Origin: Syntrophobacteraceae bacterium
GTDB taxonomy: Bacteria > Desulfobacterota > Syntrophobacteria > Syntrophobacterales > Syntrophobacteraceae
Direction of reading: 5' to 3'
Assembly: GCA_025453975.1 (NCBI GenBank)
Contig: JALOPI010000018.1
Coordinates: forward strand, 1 to 61,689
DNA length: 61,689 bases
Positions 16,653 to 24,919 of the stretch are shown piece after piece. A program made the position numbers and the translations under genes. The notes under the pieces were generated by a model. It was not told the DNA's origin. It saw only the letters and a program-made list of their open reading frames with translations, and did no database searches. The stretch's first letter is position 1; each line of letters starts with the position of its first letter.

Positions 16653-18287
16653 TCAGCCGCCGAAGGGGCACTTGGGGAAGGTGCAGGTCTTGCACCTGAG
16701 ACAGAAAGCGCCGTGCCCCATCTGAGCCAGATCCCGCCTCGAAATTCGTGTGCCGGCCAGTACACGGGGAAGCAGCAGGTCGAAGCCCGTGATCTTGAAA
16801 TAGAGCGCACAGGCCGGAACGCCCATGACTCGGGCTGTACCGATGCGAGCCAGCAGGATCATGGCGCCTGGAATGATGGGCGTGCCGTAGAGCACTTCCG
16901 TCGCCCCGGCGTCCATGAGCCCCTGCCGGGTCACGTCGTCAGGGTCGACGGACAGGCCTGCCGTTGTCACCAGGAGGTCCACTCCCGCCCCCAGAAGCTC
17001 CCCAACGCCCCGGCTGATGGCTTCCCGGTCATCGGGCACGATGAGGGCTTTGACCATTTCGCATCCGAGCTTCTCTACCTTGCTGGTGATGATGGGAATG
17101 AAACGGTCCTCCACCAGCCCCTGGAAGACCTCGCTCCCCGTGACGAGAATTCCCACTCGGGCCTGGCGCAGGGGGAGCACCTTGAACAGAGGCGCTTCTC
17201 GAAGGACGGCCATGGCCCGCTCGAAATCATCGCGTGGCAGGAGAAGGGGGATGGCCCGCGTGGCCGCCACTTCCCGGCCACGGGTGGCCAGAGTGCAGGT
17301 CTTTCGACTGGCACACATGACGCCGGGGGCCATGTTGAAGGTTTCCAGCCGCTCGACGTCGACCACCAGGAGTCCATCGCGATCAGCCAGCAGGTTGATT
17401 TTTCCCTCCCTCGGGGATTCGTCGAAGGAGACGCCTTCCCCGGCCATGGCCTTGGCGAAGGCGAGGGCCGCCGCATCCTCGTGGACCCAGTCGGGGGAGG
17501 GCTCATTCAGCTCCTGCACGTAAACCTTCTGACGTCCCATCTGCTGCAGCCTGCATACGTCACCGGCGGAGATCCGCTGACCGCGCTTGAACAAGGGACC
17601 CTTGGCGACCTCCGGCTCGATGTGCGTCATGTCGTGAAGTGCCGTCCGCCCCACGGCCTCTTCCACAGGGATGGCTCTCATGCCTGCCGCTGACTGTATG
17701 GCCAGGGACTCGGAGGGCTGAATCGCATAGGGGGCTTCTCCCTGACATCCTCGGCAGACCGGGCCGTCGCGCTGGGGATAAGGCTCGCCGCAGAGAACAC
17801 AGCTCGCGATGGCACCCTTGCTTCGCTTCTTGAGCAGGTGGGACTGGATCCGCACGGGCTGAACGCCGTACAGGCGATGCCCCGCTTCCCTGATCTGGGC
17901 CTGGAGCAGCTCGCTGTTCTGCTCTTTCTTGGGTTTGAGCTTGAGCAGCCAGCTCTTGACTTCGGGCCAGGATTCGAGCTGTCCTGGGTCCAGATAAACC
18001 CGAACGCCCTTTCCTTCATATTTCTCATAAAGAGAAAGGGCGAACCGTCCCAGATGGATGACCTTCAGCCAGCCGTTCCCGATCGTGCAGGGCGTGAGAA
18101 TCTGGATGGCGTCGGGTAGACACTGGGACGTCTCGCTGATGGCGTCCAGCAGGATATCCCGCGGCATGCGGCTCAAAGCCAGATCCACCATGAACCCGCC
18201 CATGACCAATCCCGGAGCTGTATACCCGTGAAAGGATCTCGCCAGGTCCAGGTACTCTTCAAAAGAATAACTGCCTATCCGTTCCAT
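16653..18287 (-). CDS. FmdE domain fused to MoeA-like molybdopterin-binding domain
   Basis: A 544-residue fusion. The N-terminal 150 residues are FmdE-like (FHGYTAPGLVMGGFMVD, then CLPDAIQILTPCTIGNGWLK). A zinc-ribbon with CVLC and CRGC follows at about 160-185. Residues 190-515 are MoeA/MoaB-like, with VGILVTGSEV and the nucleotide/pterin loop LLVTTAGLSVDPDD. The tail has a cysteine cluster, FCLRCKTCTFPKCPFG, which may bind an Fe-S cluster or metal. Similar proteins occur in sulfate reducers and methanogens and are thought to act in Mo/W cofactor insertion for enzymes such as formate dehydrogenase or AOR. The exact reaction is unknown. Confidence 0.88.
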   Translation of the reverse strand: MERIGSYSFEEYLDLARSFHGYTAPGLVMGGFMVDLALSRMPRDILLDAISETSQCLPDAIQILTPCTIGNGWLKVIHLGRFALSLYEKYEGKGVRVYLDPGQLESWPEVKSWLLKLKPKKEQNSELLQAQIREAGHRLYGVQPVRIQSHLLKKRSKGAIASCVLCGEPYPQRDGPVCRGCQGEAPYAIQPSESLAIQSAAGMRAIPVEEAVGRTALHDMTHIEPEVAKGPLFKRGQRISAGDVCRLQQMGRQKVYVQELNEPSPDWVHEDAAALAFAKAMAGEGVSFDESPREGKINLLADRDGLLVVDVERLETFNMAPGVMCASRKTCTLATRGREVAATRAIPLLLPRDDFERAMAVLREAPLFKVLPLRQARVGILVTGSEVFQGLVEDRFIPIITSKVEKLGCEMVKALIVPDDREAISRGVGELLGAGVDLLVTTAGLSVDPDDVTRQGLMDAGATEVLYGTPIIPGAMILLARIGTARVMGVPACALYFKITGFDLLLPRVLAGTRISRRDLAQMGHGAFCLRCKTCTFPKCPFGG

Positions 18288-18623
18288 TGCGGTTGCCTCG
18301 GATCAAAGCCTGTTCGGGGTTGCATCCATTTCCGTCAATGTCCTCACGCGGCACAGGGAGAAGCCGAGCCTGCCCGCTCAGCCAGGCCGGCGATGTCTCC
18401 GCATCCGTGTCCGGTGCTTCGGGATCTCGCGAAGCGCGAAGAGCACTACGACCGGCCTGCAGCGCTCCACCCGGTCCATGGGGCATCTTCATTATGTCAC
18501 ATCTACCATAAACCGAAGTGTGGGTCGACTGCAACACGGGCTGGCGGGCTGAGATTCCTGAGGCGGGCCAATGGGTTTCTGAATTCGGGGATTGCCGGTG
18601 AGGGACCGTCTCCAGACGGCGAG
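18288..18623. other. Intergenic region upstream of the FmdE-MoeA-like gene
   Basis: No gene is supported. I looked for a molybdenum cofactor riboswitch on the minus strand and could not match the conserved core, although GC-rich pairing segments exist. This is the probable promoter region for 16246-18287. Confidence 0.4.
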
Positions 18624-18992
18624 TCATTCCCTCGACGTCGCCGGCCGGCCTTCCTCTCTGTGGGGAGGATGCATTCCATGCAATCCAGCAGGCTTTGAGC
18701 CCGCGCATCCATACTTCCCCATGCGGAAGCACCAGAGGGGACATGCCACCGAAAGGCAGTTCAGCACCTCCGAACGGGACCCTGTCACGCAGTCCAGGCA
18801 CTTCCTGCGAATGACAGTGTAATAATCGGTGGCCCTGCCGAAGGGATCCCCGGAACGATAGGGGTGCAGGGGACAGCGCTGGGAGCTGCACATGGCCACT
18901 TCCTGCTCCCGGTTCTCGCAGCACCACAGGCAGTGCTCTCGGATGGCCAGCTGGGGCAGCCAAGTGAGTTGTCTGGGTGATGGCTTCTTCAT
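18624..18992 (-). CDS. Small cysteine-rich protein with two tandem zinc-ribbon-like repeats
   Basis: About 122 residues. Two copies of one motif follow each other: IREHCLWCCENREQEVAMC then CPLHPYRSG, and IRRKCLDCVTGSRSEVLNC then CPLWCFRMG. Each repeat has CxxC, a conserved glutamate-valine, and a second cysteine pair before a YR/FR-x-G end, which suggests a metal site per repeat. Similar single or double repeats occur in hypothetical proteins of Desulfobacterota and in phages. The tail is basic and poorly conserved in appearance. ATG 18992 has AGAGGG just upstream. The function is unknown. Confidence 0.65.
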   Translation of the reverse strand: MKKPSPRQLTWLPQLAIREHCLWCCENREQEVAMCSSQRCPLHPYRSGDPFGRATDYYTVIRRKCLDCVTGSRSEVLNCLSVACPLWCFRMGKYGCAGSKPAGLHGMHPPHREEGRPATSRE

Positions 18993-19127
18993 GGCCCTCT
19001 GCTTACCAACTTCCGTCGGCCATTTCAAGGACGATGCCCGCATACTCGCGCCGCAACGCCATGTCGCGGCTCGCCACTCGGGCGAGGCGCCGTCGGCCGG
19101 GAAGATCCTGCCGCTCGCTCTCGACAA

Positions 19128-19682
19128 TCAGCGGGAATGGCGCTGTCCTCTGGCCAGGAGCCACGCGGCGATGGCGCCGCCCAGCAGTCCGAAGAGATGG
19201 CCTTCCCAGGATACCTCCCGCTGGAGCGGCCAAATGCCCCACAGCGTGGAGCCCCACACCAGGAGAACAAAGGATGAGAGAAGGATCGGGCCGAGTCTGC
19301 GCTCGAACCAGCCTGTGCAAAGCAGGTATCCATAACAGGCGAAGATGAGACCACTGGCGCCCACGTGGAGTGCGGAACGTCCCAGGAGCCAGGTGCCGAG
19401 TCCGCTGGCGAGGCCCCCCACCAGCACCACGGTCCAGAAATGCGTCCGGCTCCGCAGGATAACCAGGCCACCGAAGAGCAGCATACCCACGGAGTTGGCC
19501 ATCAGGTGCGCCATGCCCCCGTGAAGCCAGGGAGCGAGGAGGATGCCCATAAGGCCGCTTCGCGTGCGGGGTTGGATACCGTAGGTCGAGAGCTGGCCGC
19601 CAAAAACGAGCCAGTCCGCGGCTCCCACGATCCAGAATGCGGCAACCATGGCCGCGATGGTCTCCAGATTTCTCATGGTCAT
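19128..19682 (-). CDS. Rhomboid-family intramembrane serine protease
   Basis: About 184 residues with six predicted membrane helices, the minimal bacterial rhomboid form. The signature residues are present: HGGMAHLMANSVGM in the second helix (histidines and asparagine), the catalytic serine in GASGLIF, and the catalytic histidine in EGHLFGLLGG. It would cleave membrane-protein substrates within the bilayer; none can be named. The start may be ATG 19682 or 19676. Confidence 0.88.
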   Translation of the reverse strand: MTMRNLETIAAMVAAFWIVGAADWLVFGGQLSTYGIQPRTRSGLMGILLAPWLHGGMAHLMANSVGMLLFGGLVILRSRTHFWTVVLVGGLASGLGTWLLGRSALHVGASGLIFACYGYLLCTGWFERRLGPILLSSFVLLVWGSTLWGIWPLQREVSWEGHLFGLLGGAIAAWLLARGQRHSR

Positions 19683-19953
19683 TTCACGACCACTCGGCTG
19701 AGATCCGCCGTCGGCTCCTCCTGGTGCTCGAAGCACATTTGGACAGCTTCAAGCATCCGTCGCCAACAACCGGCGCATCCGCGAAGACCAAAGGGAAGGG
19801 CGCGGACGTTATGCACATGCTTTGGACCGGGATCCCGGGGCTGTGACACAGACCGAGTCAGTCATCGTCCTCCTGCCCCATGCCTTGAAGCGGCATGGCC
19901 GGACGGTGTGTGGCAACGGCGGGAGCTTCCGGTCGGAGGATGCGGCCAGCCCG

Positions 19954-20814
19954 TCAATCGATGTCATAATACGAGGCGAAGATTTCTTTTTTGGGACGGG
20001 TTTCGGGCAGAATGTAAACGATGCCGTAGGTGCCGGCGAAGGCAGGGCTCACGACGTCATTGAAAAAACTCTCCGGGACGTTGATGCAGCCAAAGGAGAT
20101 GCGGTTGTCGGAAGGGGTGGGAGTGGCCAGGCGCTGCAGTCGGCGCTCGGCGGCGTTGGATGTGACTACGCGATGCAGGGATACCGCGGAATCATAGTCC
20201 ACCCACAGGACGTCCTTTCCGCTGTAGTTGTAGCCGATGGATGCCACGAAGCGACCAGCCGGCGTGGTGCGATCCTGCGGTGGAATCTCCGACAGCTTCC
20301 GATCCCCGATGCCGGGCGCGGTGTCGTCACCCAGCGCCAGTCCCAGCAAACAGGGCGCTGCACCGCGCAGTCTTCCGTCGGCATGGAAGACGAAAACCTT
20401 GGCTTCCCGTTTGTCGATCAGCAGGAAGGGCATGCCGTGATTGTCGCCCACGTCAACGACCCAATCGGCAATGCGCTGAGCATCCCGGGACTTTGCCTCC
20501 TTCTCGAAGTTTGCCCGCCTGGGGCGGGGAGCCTCATTGAGGCGAATCCCGGCGGGAACGATGCTGGCTGCGCTTCCGTAGGACGGGAGCGAGCTGGTGG
20601 GCATGGGATTGGATGGTTGGGCGGCGTTATCCGCGGCGCCCGCCTCGGGGGAGGTCAAACAGAGGGCCAGAAGACAAAAGCAGATGATCCTGCCGAGTGT
20701 CGCCGAACGACCGCCCACATTGGCACGGGCTCCAATCGTCGCCCCGCCGCGCCGAGGCCGAGCCCGATCTCTCATGCTGTCCAGGCCAGGGATTTGATCG
20801 CACCTTGCTGACAT
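19954..20814 (-). CDS. L,D-transpeptidase (YkuD family), exported
   Basis: A 286-residue protein with a long basic N-terminal region, a hydrophobic segment (IICFCLLALCLTS) and an AGA cleavage site near residue 60. The C-terminal YkuD domain shows RTTPAGRF and the catalytic motif SFGCINVPE with its cysteine; a histidine in VSLHRV precedes it at the expected distance. These enzymes form 3-3 peptidoglycan crosslinks or attach proteins to peptidoglycan. The start may lie downstream at ATG 20775. The next gene upstream is a small lipoprotein. Confidence 0.87.
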   Translation of the reverse strand: MSARCDQIPGLDSMRDRARPRRGGATIGARANVGGRSATLGRIICFCLLALCLTSPEAGAADNAAQPSNPMPTSSLPSYGSAASIVPAGIRLNEAPRPRRANFEKEAKSRDAQRIADWVVDVGDNHGMPFLLIDKREAKVFVFHADGRLRGAAPCLLGLALGDDTAPGIGDRKLSEIPPQDRTTPAGRFVASIGYNYSGKDVLWVDYDSAVSLHRVVTSNAAERRLQRLATPTPSDNRISFGCINVPESFFNDVVSPAFAGTYGIVYILPETRPKKEIFASYYDID

Positions 20815-20837
20815 GCTTCTCTCGTTGTTGAGCCACC

Positions 20838-20883
20838 AAAAGAATGGCCCCGTCTCGCGATGGGCACTCAGCGAGACAGGGCC
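20838..20883 (-). terminator. Rho-independent terminator after the small lipoprotein
   Basis: On the minus strand GGCCCTGTCTCGC pairs with GCGAGACGGGGCC (one wobble), followed by ATTCTTTT. It begins 11 bases after the lipoprotein stop codon and lies just before the L,D-transpeptidase start, so the two genes are probably transcribed separately. Confidence 0.85.
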
Positions 20884-20894
20884 TGGGTGAAGAC

Positions 20895-21077
20895 TTAGTT
20901 GCGGTCCTTCTTGGGCGGAAGCGGTTTAGCCGGAGGGGGCTCAACCGGACGCGGAGGAGCCTTCTCAACCGCTGGCGGAGGGGGCTCAGCCTTAACTTCC
21001 TTCCTCGCGCATGTGCAGCCACCCATCGATACAGCAAAGAAGCCAACCAGTAGTGCAAGCCCTAGCAGCCTTTTCAT
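20895..21077 (-). CDS. Small proline-rich lipoprotein
   Basis: A 60-residue protein with a lipoprotein signal (MKRLLGLALLVGFF, lipobox SMGGC, so Cys21 would be lipidated). The mature peptide is lysine- and proline-rich (EPPPPAVEKAPPRPVEPP) and ends in KKDRN. Such tails can span or bind the periplasmic wall. A very strong AAGGAGGAGG precedes the ATG and a good terminator follows, which suggests high expression as a single gene. No family was recognised. Confidence 0.75.
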   Translation of the reverse strand: MKRLLGLALLVGFFAVSMGGCTCARKEVKAEPPPPAVEKAPPRPVEPPPAKPLPPKKDRN

Positions 21078-21471
21078 ACTTCCTCCTCCTTAAGATGGTT
21101 TTATGAATACTCCATTTCCATCGATTGCCGACTCCCCTGAGCTAACGAATCGACAACCGCTCCACAGCCCCAGTGGGTCTCATCCAACCTCTTTAATAAT
21201 AGATGCTCCTATCTATCATAAATCTTGGTGCCGCTGGAAGTGATTTTATAACGACTCCAATGTTTTTTGAGGGAGGGGTGAAAGCCTCGCGTTTTCCGCG
21301 ACCTTCTCCATGCCCGTGCTGCCTGCCATGAGGTGGATCCCTCGGCAGCCGCCGGGAGAGGACCCTGGCGATCGCCTGGCTTGCCCGGGAAGAAACAGCG
21401 ACACTTCCTGTAGCCCGGGTGGCTTGCCTTCCAGCCCCGGGCTTCTCGCCACGGAGGTCCCTCGATGGGGC
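21078..21471 (-). other. AT-richer leader of the lipoprotein gene
   Basis: No gene. The half next to the lipoprotein is clearly AT-richer than its surroundings and probably holds its promoter and a long leader. A hairpin, ATAGAT-AGGAGC-ATCTAT on the minus strand, lies near 21203-21220. A pair of similar segments, TTGTCGATTCG and GGCAATCGATGG (minus strand), may form a structured leader. No known RNA family was recognised. Confidence 0.4.
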
Positions 21472-22884
21472 TCACACGCGCTCGAACCGGGCCTGGAAAA
21501 AGCGCAGGTAACGGGGCTCGTAGATCATTCGAAGGCCCGTGGCTCCGTCGCGGTTCCACCAGACCTCTTCGATGGCTTCGGCGGTCACATCCATGTGAGC
21601 CTGAGTGTACACCCGCCGGGGAATGGTGACCCGCACCAGCTCCAGCCTGGGATAGCGATGCATCCCGGTCTCGGGGTCGCGGCCAGCGGAAACGATGCCC
21701 CGCTCCATGGTTCTGACCCCCGCCTCGAGGTAGATGTCCGCCGCCAGGGCTTGAGCTGGGAAAGCGTCCTGGGGAATGTGAGGATAGAAGCTTCTGGCGT
21801 CGATGAATACGGCATGTCCGCCGATGGGAAGGACGACGGGAATGCCCCAGTCCGAAAGCTTTTTCCCCAGGTACTCCACCTGGCCGATGCGAGCGCGTAT
21901 GTGGTCATCATCCACCGATTCCTCGATACCGATGGCCATGGCTTCCATGTCGCGGCCAGCCAGACCTCCATAGGTGTGAAGCCCCTCGAAAACAACCACC
22001 AGGTTTCGGGCTTCCTCGAACTGGTCCAGATCATTAACGGCCAGCCAGCCCCCGATGTTGACCAGGGTGTCCTTCTTGGCGCTCATCCAGCAGCCGTCGG
22101 TGTAGGAGCAGAGCTCCAGGAGGATTTCGGCCACCGATTTCCCGCCATAGCCCTCTTCGCGCTGTTGAATGAAGTAGGCGTTTTCGATGGCCCGCGTGGC
22201 ATCGAGGAGGATTGGGATGCCATGGCGCTCACACAGGGCTCTCAGCTCCCGAACGTTCCGCATGGACACGGGCTGTCCTCCGGCCATGTTCACGGTGGCC
22301 CCCAGGCTGAAGTAGGGAATGCGCCCGCTTCCCACCCTGCCGATGAGGTCCTCGAGCTTCCCAAGATCCACGTTGCCCTTGAAAGGGTGGGTGCTCGACG
22401 GGTCGTGTGCCTCATCCAAAATGACATCCACGAAGGTGCCGCCAGCCAGCTCCTGGTGGACTCGGGTGGTCGTGAAATACATGTTGCCCGGGATGATGTC
22501 CCCAGCCTTGATGAAAATTTTGGCCACGAGGTGCTCGGCACCCCGACCCTGGTGCGTGGGAACCACGTAACGGTAGCCGTAATACTTTTGAACCGCCGCC
22601 TCGAAATGATAGAAGTTGCGGCTCCCGGCGTAGGCTTCGTCCCCCAGCATGAGCCCGGCCCACTGGCGGTCGCTCATGGCCGATGTGCCCGAGTCCGTCA
22701 AGAGATCGATGTATACGTCCTCGGATCTGAGTAAAAAGGTGTTGTAGCCGGCTTCCTTCAATCGCTCGGCGCGGTGTTCGCGAGTCGTCCATCGCGTGGG
22801 CTCGACCATTTTGATCTTCCATGGCTCGGCCCAGCTCCTCCGAGTGGCATCCCGTATGCGGATGCGCGGTTCATTTGTCATCAC
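21472..22884 (-). CDS. tpl: Tyrosine phenol-lyase (PLP-dependent beta-eliminating lyase)
   Basis: A 470-residue PLP enzyme expected to cleave L-tyrosine to phenol, pyruvate and ammonia. Family landmarks are YIDLLTDSGTSAMSD, PTHQGRGAEHL, the PLP lysine in CWMSAKKDTLVN, and LAGRDMEAMAIG. It is assigned to tyrosine phenol-lyase rather than tryptophanase because it has MYFTTTRVHQ (threonine at the substrate-ring position, where tryptophanase has aspartate) and GVRTMERG (arginine equivalent to Arg381 of the Citrobacter enzyme, where tryptophanase has valine). AAGGAG precedes the ATG. It stands alone, with no tyrosine transporter or TyrR next to it. Confidence 0.9.
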   Translation of the reverse strand: MMTNEPRIRIRDATRRSWAEPWKIKMVEPTRWTTREHRAERLKEAGYNTFLLRSEDVYIDLLTDSGTSAMSDRQWAGLMLGDEAYAGSRNFYHFEAAVQKYYGYRYVVPTHQGRGAEHLVAKIFIKAGDIIPGNMYFTTTRVHQELAGGTFVDVILDEAHDPSSTHPFKGNVDLGKLEDLIGRVGSGRIPYFSLGATVNMAGGQPVSMRNVRELRALCERHGIPILLDATRAIENAYFIQQREEGYGGKSVAEILLELCSYTDGCWMSAKKDTLVNIGGWLAVNDLDQFEEARNLVVVFEGLHTYGGLAGRDMEAMAIGIEESVDDDHIRARIGQVEYLGKKLSDWGIPVVLPIGGHAVFIDARSFYPHIPQDAFPAQALAADIYLEAGVRTMERGIVSAGRDPETGMHRYPRLELVRVTIPRRVYTQAHMDVTAEAIEEVWWNRDGATGLRMIYEPRYLRFFQARFERV

Positions 22885-23402
22885 GGGCTCCTTGAGATGC
22901 TCGATCCGCGGGCATGCCCCCCATGCGCAAGCATTTGTCTCGGGAAGCGATCTTCCGGAATCCCCATCGTGTACTTTTACCCAAATTAATCAGGGTGTAT
23001 CGTTCCCGCACCCCATGGAATCCCCATGAGGGAAGGGCCCTGCCCATTGCGGCGTCCCACACTTTCTTTTATGATGAAAAATAGCTACATGGATGGGTGA
23101 ATACCCTACCATGCCAAATACATTTTATCCTGCATTGTGGCCTCCGTTGAAGCCTTTATCATAAGGTCGTATAACGATAACGCGACGGTCACCGTGCAGG
23201 AATTGAGAAGCATTTCGGAGGATGAAGCAGGGAGCCCGTTGAAGCATGGATCGGCTCCGGAGTGGGATTCAGACCGGGCTCGAGGTGGACACCACGGGGC
23301 ATTTTCCTGGCCTGAGGCTCGGAATACCGCGGGGACATGCTGCTCGAACGAGCCCATCGGTGGGTCAGACGCCTAAGGGAGCAAGGGCTGCGAGGGATCA
23401 CC
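22885..23402. other. Divergent intergenic region, tpl side and exported-protein side
   Basis: No gene is supported in 518 bases. The middle part (about 22980-23180) is AT-richer and likely holds the promoters of tpl (minus) and the 23403 gene (plus), but no clean -35/-10 or sigma-54 element can be named. Confidence 0.4.
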
Positions 23403-24143
23403 ATGAGAAGGATGTGGGCGCTGTTCTTATTGTTACTGTTATTGACCATGGGGCGGGAAGCTCGCGCGGGGCAAGACCCGTTGGATCCCATCGACCCGGT
23501 CACGGGGGCCGTCGTCGAGGCCAAATATCACCCTGCACCCGCTGAAACGGTGCCGGAGGAGGGGAAGGTTCCCGGTGGAGCCGTGGATAAGCAGGTGACC
23601 ATCGAGCGTGCGACCATCAGCAGCGTGGGGGGCAGGAGCATGGGGACGGTCATCGCTTCGACGAGGGCGGGAGACGGCATCCACATCACCACGGTGGGTG
23701 GCAGCGCATTGCCGGCCCCTGTCCCCATGGCGGTGGACCTGGTGCGCGGTCGCTTTTTTGCAAATGTCGTCATGGGGGATGTGGCGGCGAATCCCGTTCC
23801 CCTGGTCACTCTTCAGGTCCTGAGCGGTGGAGCTCCCGTGGTCGGTCTCGAGGCGATTCCCGTTCCCATGGAGGATATCGTGACCATCATGAGTGCCACC
23901 TATGTCCTGAGGACGAGGATTTTGACCGTCAGCGCCGCATCGAGCATGCCGGAAGCCCACGGCTCGCCCGGCCCGGTCCTGACCGTCACGGGTACTGACT
24001 CGTCAGGGAACGACCTGGGACTGATCTCCCAGGTCATCACCAATCGGAGCCACCGGGTGTTGAACCTGAGTGTACCTCCCGGCTATGTGACTGTCACGTC
24101 CAGTCGCGGAGGAAAATCAACGGTTCCGGTGACCATTCGTTGA
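23403..24143 (+). CDS. Exported protein of unknown function
   Basis: A 246-residue protein with a signal peptide (MRRMWALFLLLLLLTMG, cleavage near REARA). The mature region is rich in valine, threonine and glycine, with repeated short strands suggesting beta structure. The C terminus (PPGYVTVTSSRGGKSTVPV) resembles the end of an Ig-like or cell-surface domain, with no cysteines. I recognise no family. ATG 23403 is chosen because it opens the signal peptide. A terminator lies 200 bases downstream. Confidence 0.65.
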   Translation: MRRMWALFLLLLLLTMGREARAGQDPLDPIDPVTGAVVEAKYHPAPAETVPEEGKVPGGAVDKQVTIERATISSVGGRSMGTVIASTRAGDGIHITTVGGSALPAPVPMAVDLVRGRFFANVVMGDVAANPVPLVTLQVLSGGAPVVGLEAIPVPMEDIVTIMSATYVLRTRILTVSAASSMPEAHGSPGPVLTVTGTDSSGNDLGLISQVITNRSHRVLNLSVPPGYVTVTSSRGGKSTVPVTIR

Positions 24144-24346
24144 AGGGTGGGTCCATGGGGCCGACGGAAACGGGCTTGGCTTGGCCTCCCGCCCCCATTG
24201 GCTCTGGCAGCCCTCGCGGGAGCCTGGATGATCTGAAGTGATGCCGAGATCCTCCTCGGGCATTCGCGGCGGTGAATGGACCGTCCAGCCCGCAGCCGGG
24301 AGGGAGGGGTCAACAGGAGAACGCTTCGCGGGATCAGCATGGGTGA

Positions 24347-24377
24347 AGCCCGGCGTCGTCGGATGTCGGGCTTTTTT
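24347..24377 (+). terminator. Rho-independent terminator
   Basis: AGCCCGGC and GTCGGGCT (one wobble) form the stem, with the loop GTCGTCGGAT, followed by a run of six T. It lies 200 bases after the exported-protein gene and before the HNH gene. The rest of 24144-24562 shows no gene. Confidence 0.8.
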
Positions 24378-24440
24378 CATCCCGAGGACTTATTTTGTCG
24401 TTGCGGCTCGCGATGACTTGCGACAAAGGCTGGTCTGGCT
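24378..24440. repeat. Possible dispersed palindromic repeat
   Basis: This segment contains TTGTCGTTGCGGCTCGCGATG and GCGACAA, a partly palindromic sequence that resembles REP-like elements seen repeatedly in other bacterial intergenic regions. No second exact copy was found in this window, so the call is tentative. Confidence 0.3.
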
Positions 24441-24562
24441 GATCCACTTTCCGGCCCGATCCTTTGTCCCGCCGTCGGGACTGGTACCGCCCGGGATAAT
24501 GTCTTCGCACCGCCGTTTGATCGCGGTGGTGCCCGAAAAAATCATGGAGAGGAGTGTTGCGC

Positions 24563-24895
24563 ATGCCCCTCAGGAATACGCGAGCGGAGCTCGAGAAGAC
24601 CTACCGGGAGCGGGCCCTCAAGCTCTTTCCCTGGATCTGTGCCCGGTGCGGGCGCGAGTTCTCGGGGAAGAGACTTCGGGAGCTGACGGTTCATCACAAG
24701 GACCACAACCACTTCAACAACCCGCCGGACGGCAGCAACTGGGAGCTTCTGTGCCTGTATTGCCATGACAACGAGCATTCACGGTACGGAGACGCCGAGT
24801 ACTATGACGAGCCGACACCGGGGGAGGAGGAAGGGCCATCCACGACCTTCAAGCCCTTCGAAGCGCTGGCCGCCCTCCTGAAGGACAAGAAATAG
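24563..24895 (+). CDS. HNH nuclease-family protein (YajD-like)
   Basis: A 110-residue cytoplasmic protein. The zinc-binding cysteines are in ICARCGREF and LCLYCHDNEHS, and the HNH core is LTVHHKDHNHFNNPPDG. This matches the YajD-type HNH family, whose substrate is not settled. ATG 24563 has GGAGAGGAG eight bases upstream. The gene ends 24 bases before an ABC ATPase gene on the same strand and may be cotranscribed with it. Confidence 0.85.
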   Translation: MPLRNTRAELEKTYRERALKLFPWICARCGREFSGKRLRELTVHHKDHNHFNNPPDGSNWELLCLYCHDNEHSRYGDAEYYDEPTPGEEEGPSTTFKPFEALAALLKDKK

Positions 24896-24919
24896 CTGTG
24901 GGTATTACGGGTTGAAGCG

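Noticed and set aside
18288..18500. Molybdenum/tungsten cofactor riboswitch upstream of the FmdE-MoeA-like gene
   Set aside because: Considered because of the gene's role, but the conserved core of that riboswitch could not be aligned by eye.
21472..22884. Tryptophanase annotation
   Set aside because: The residues that bind the substrate ring are of the tyrosine phenol-lyase type (MYFTTT and GVRTMERG).
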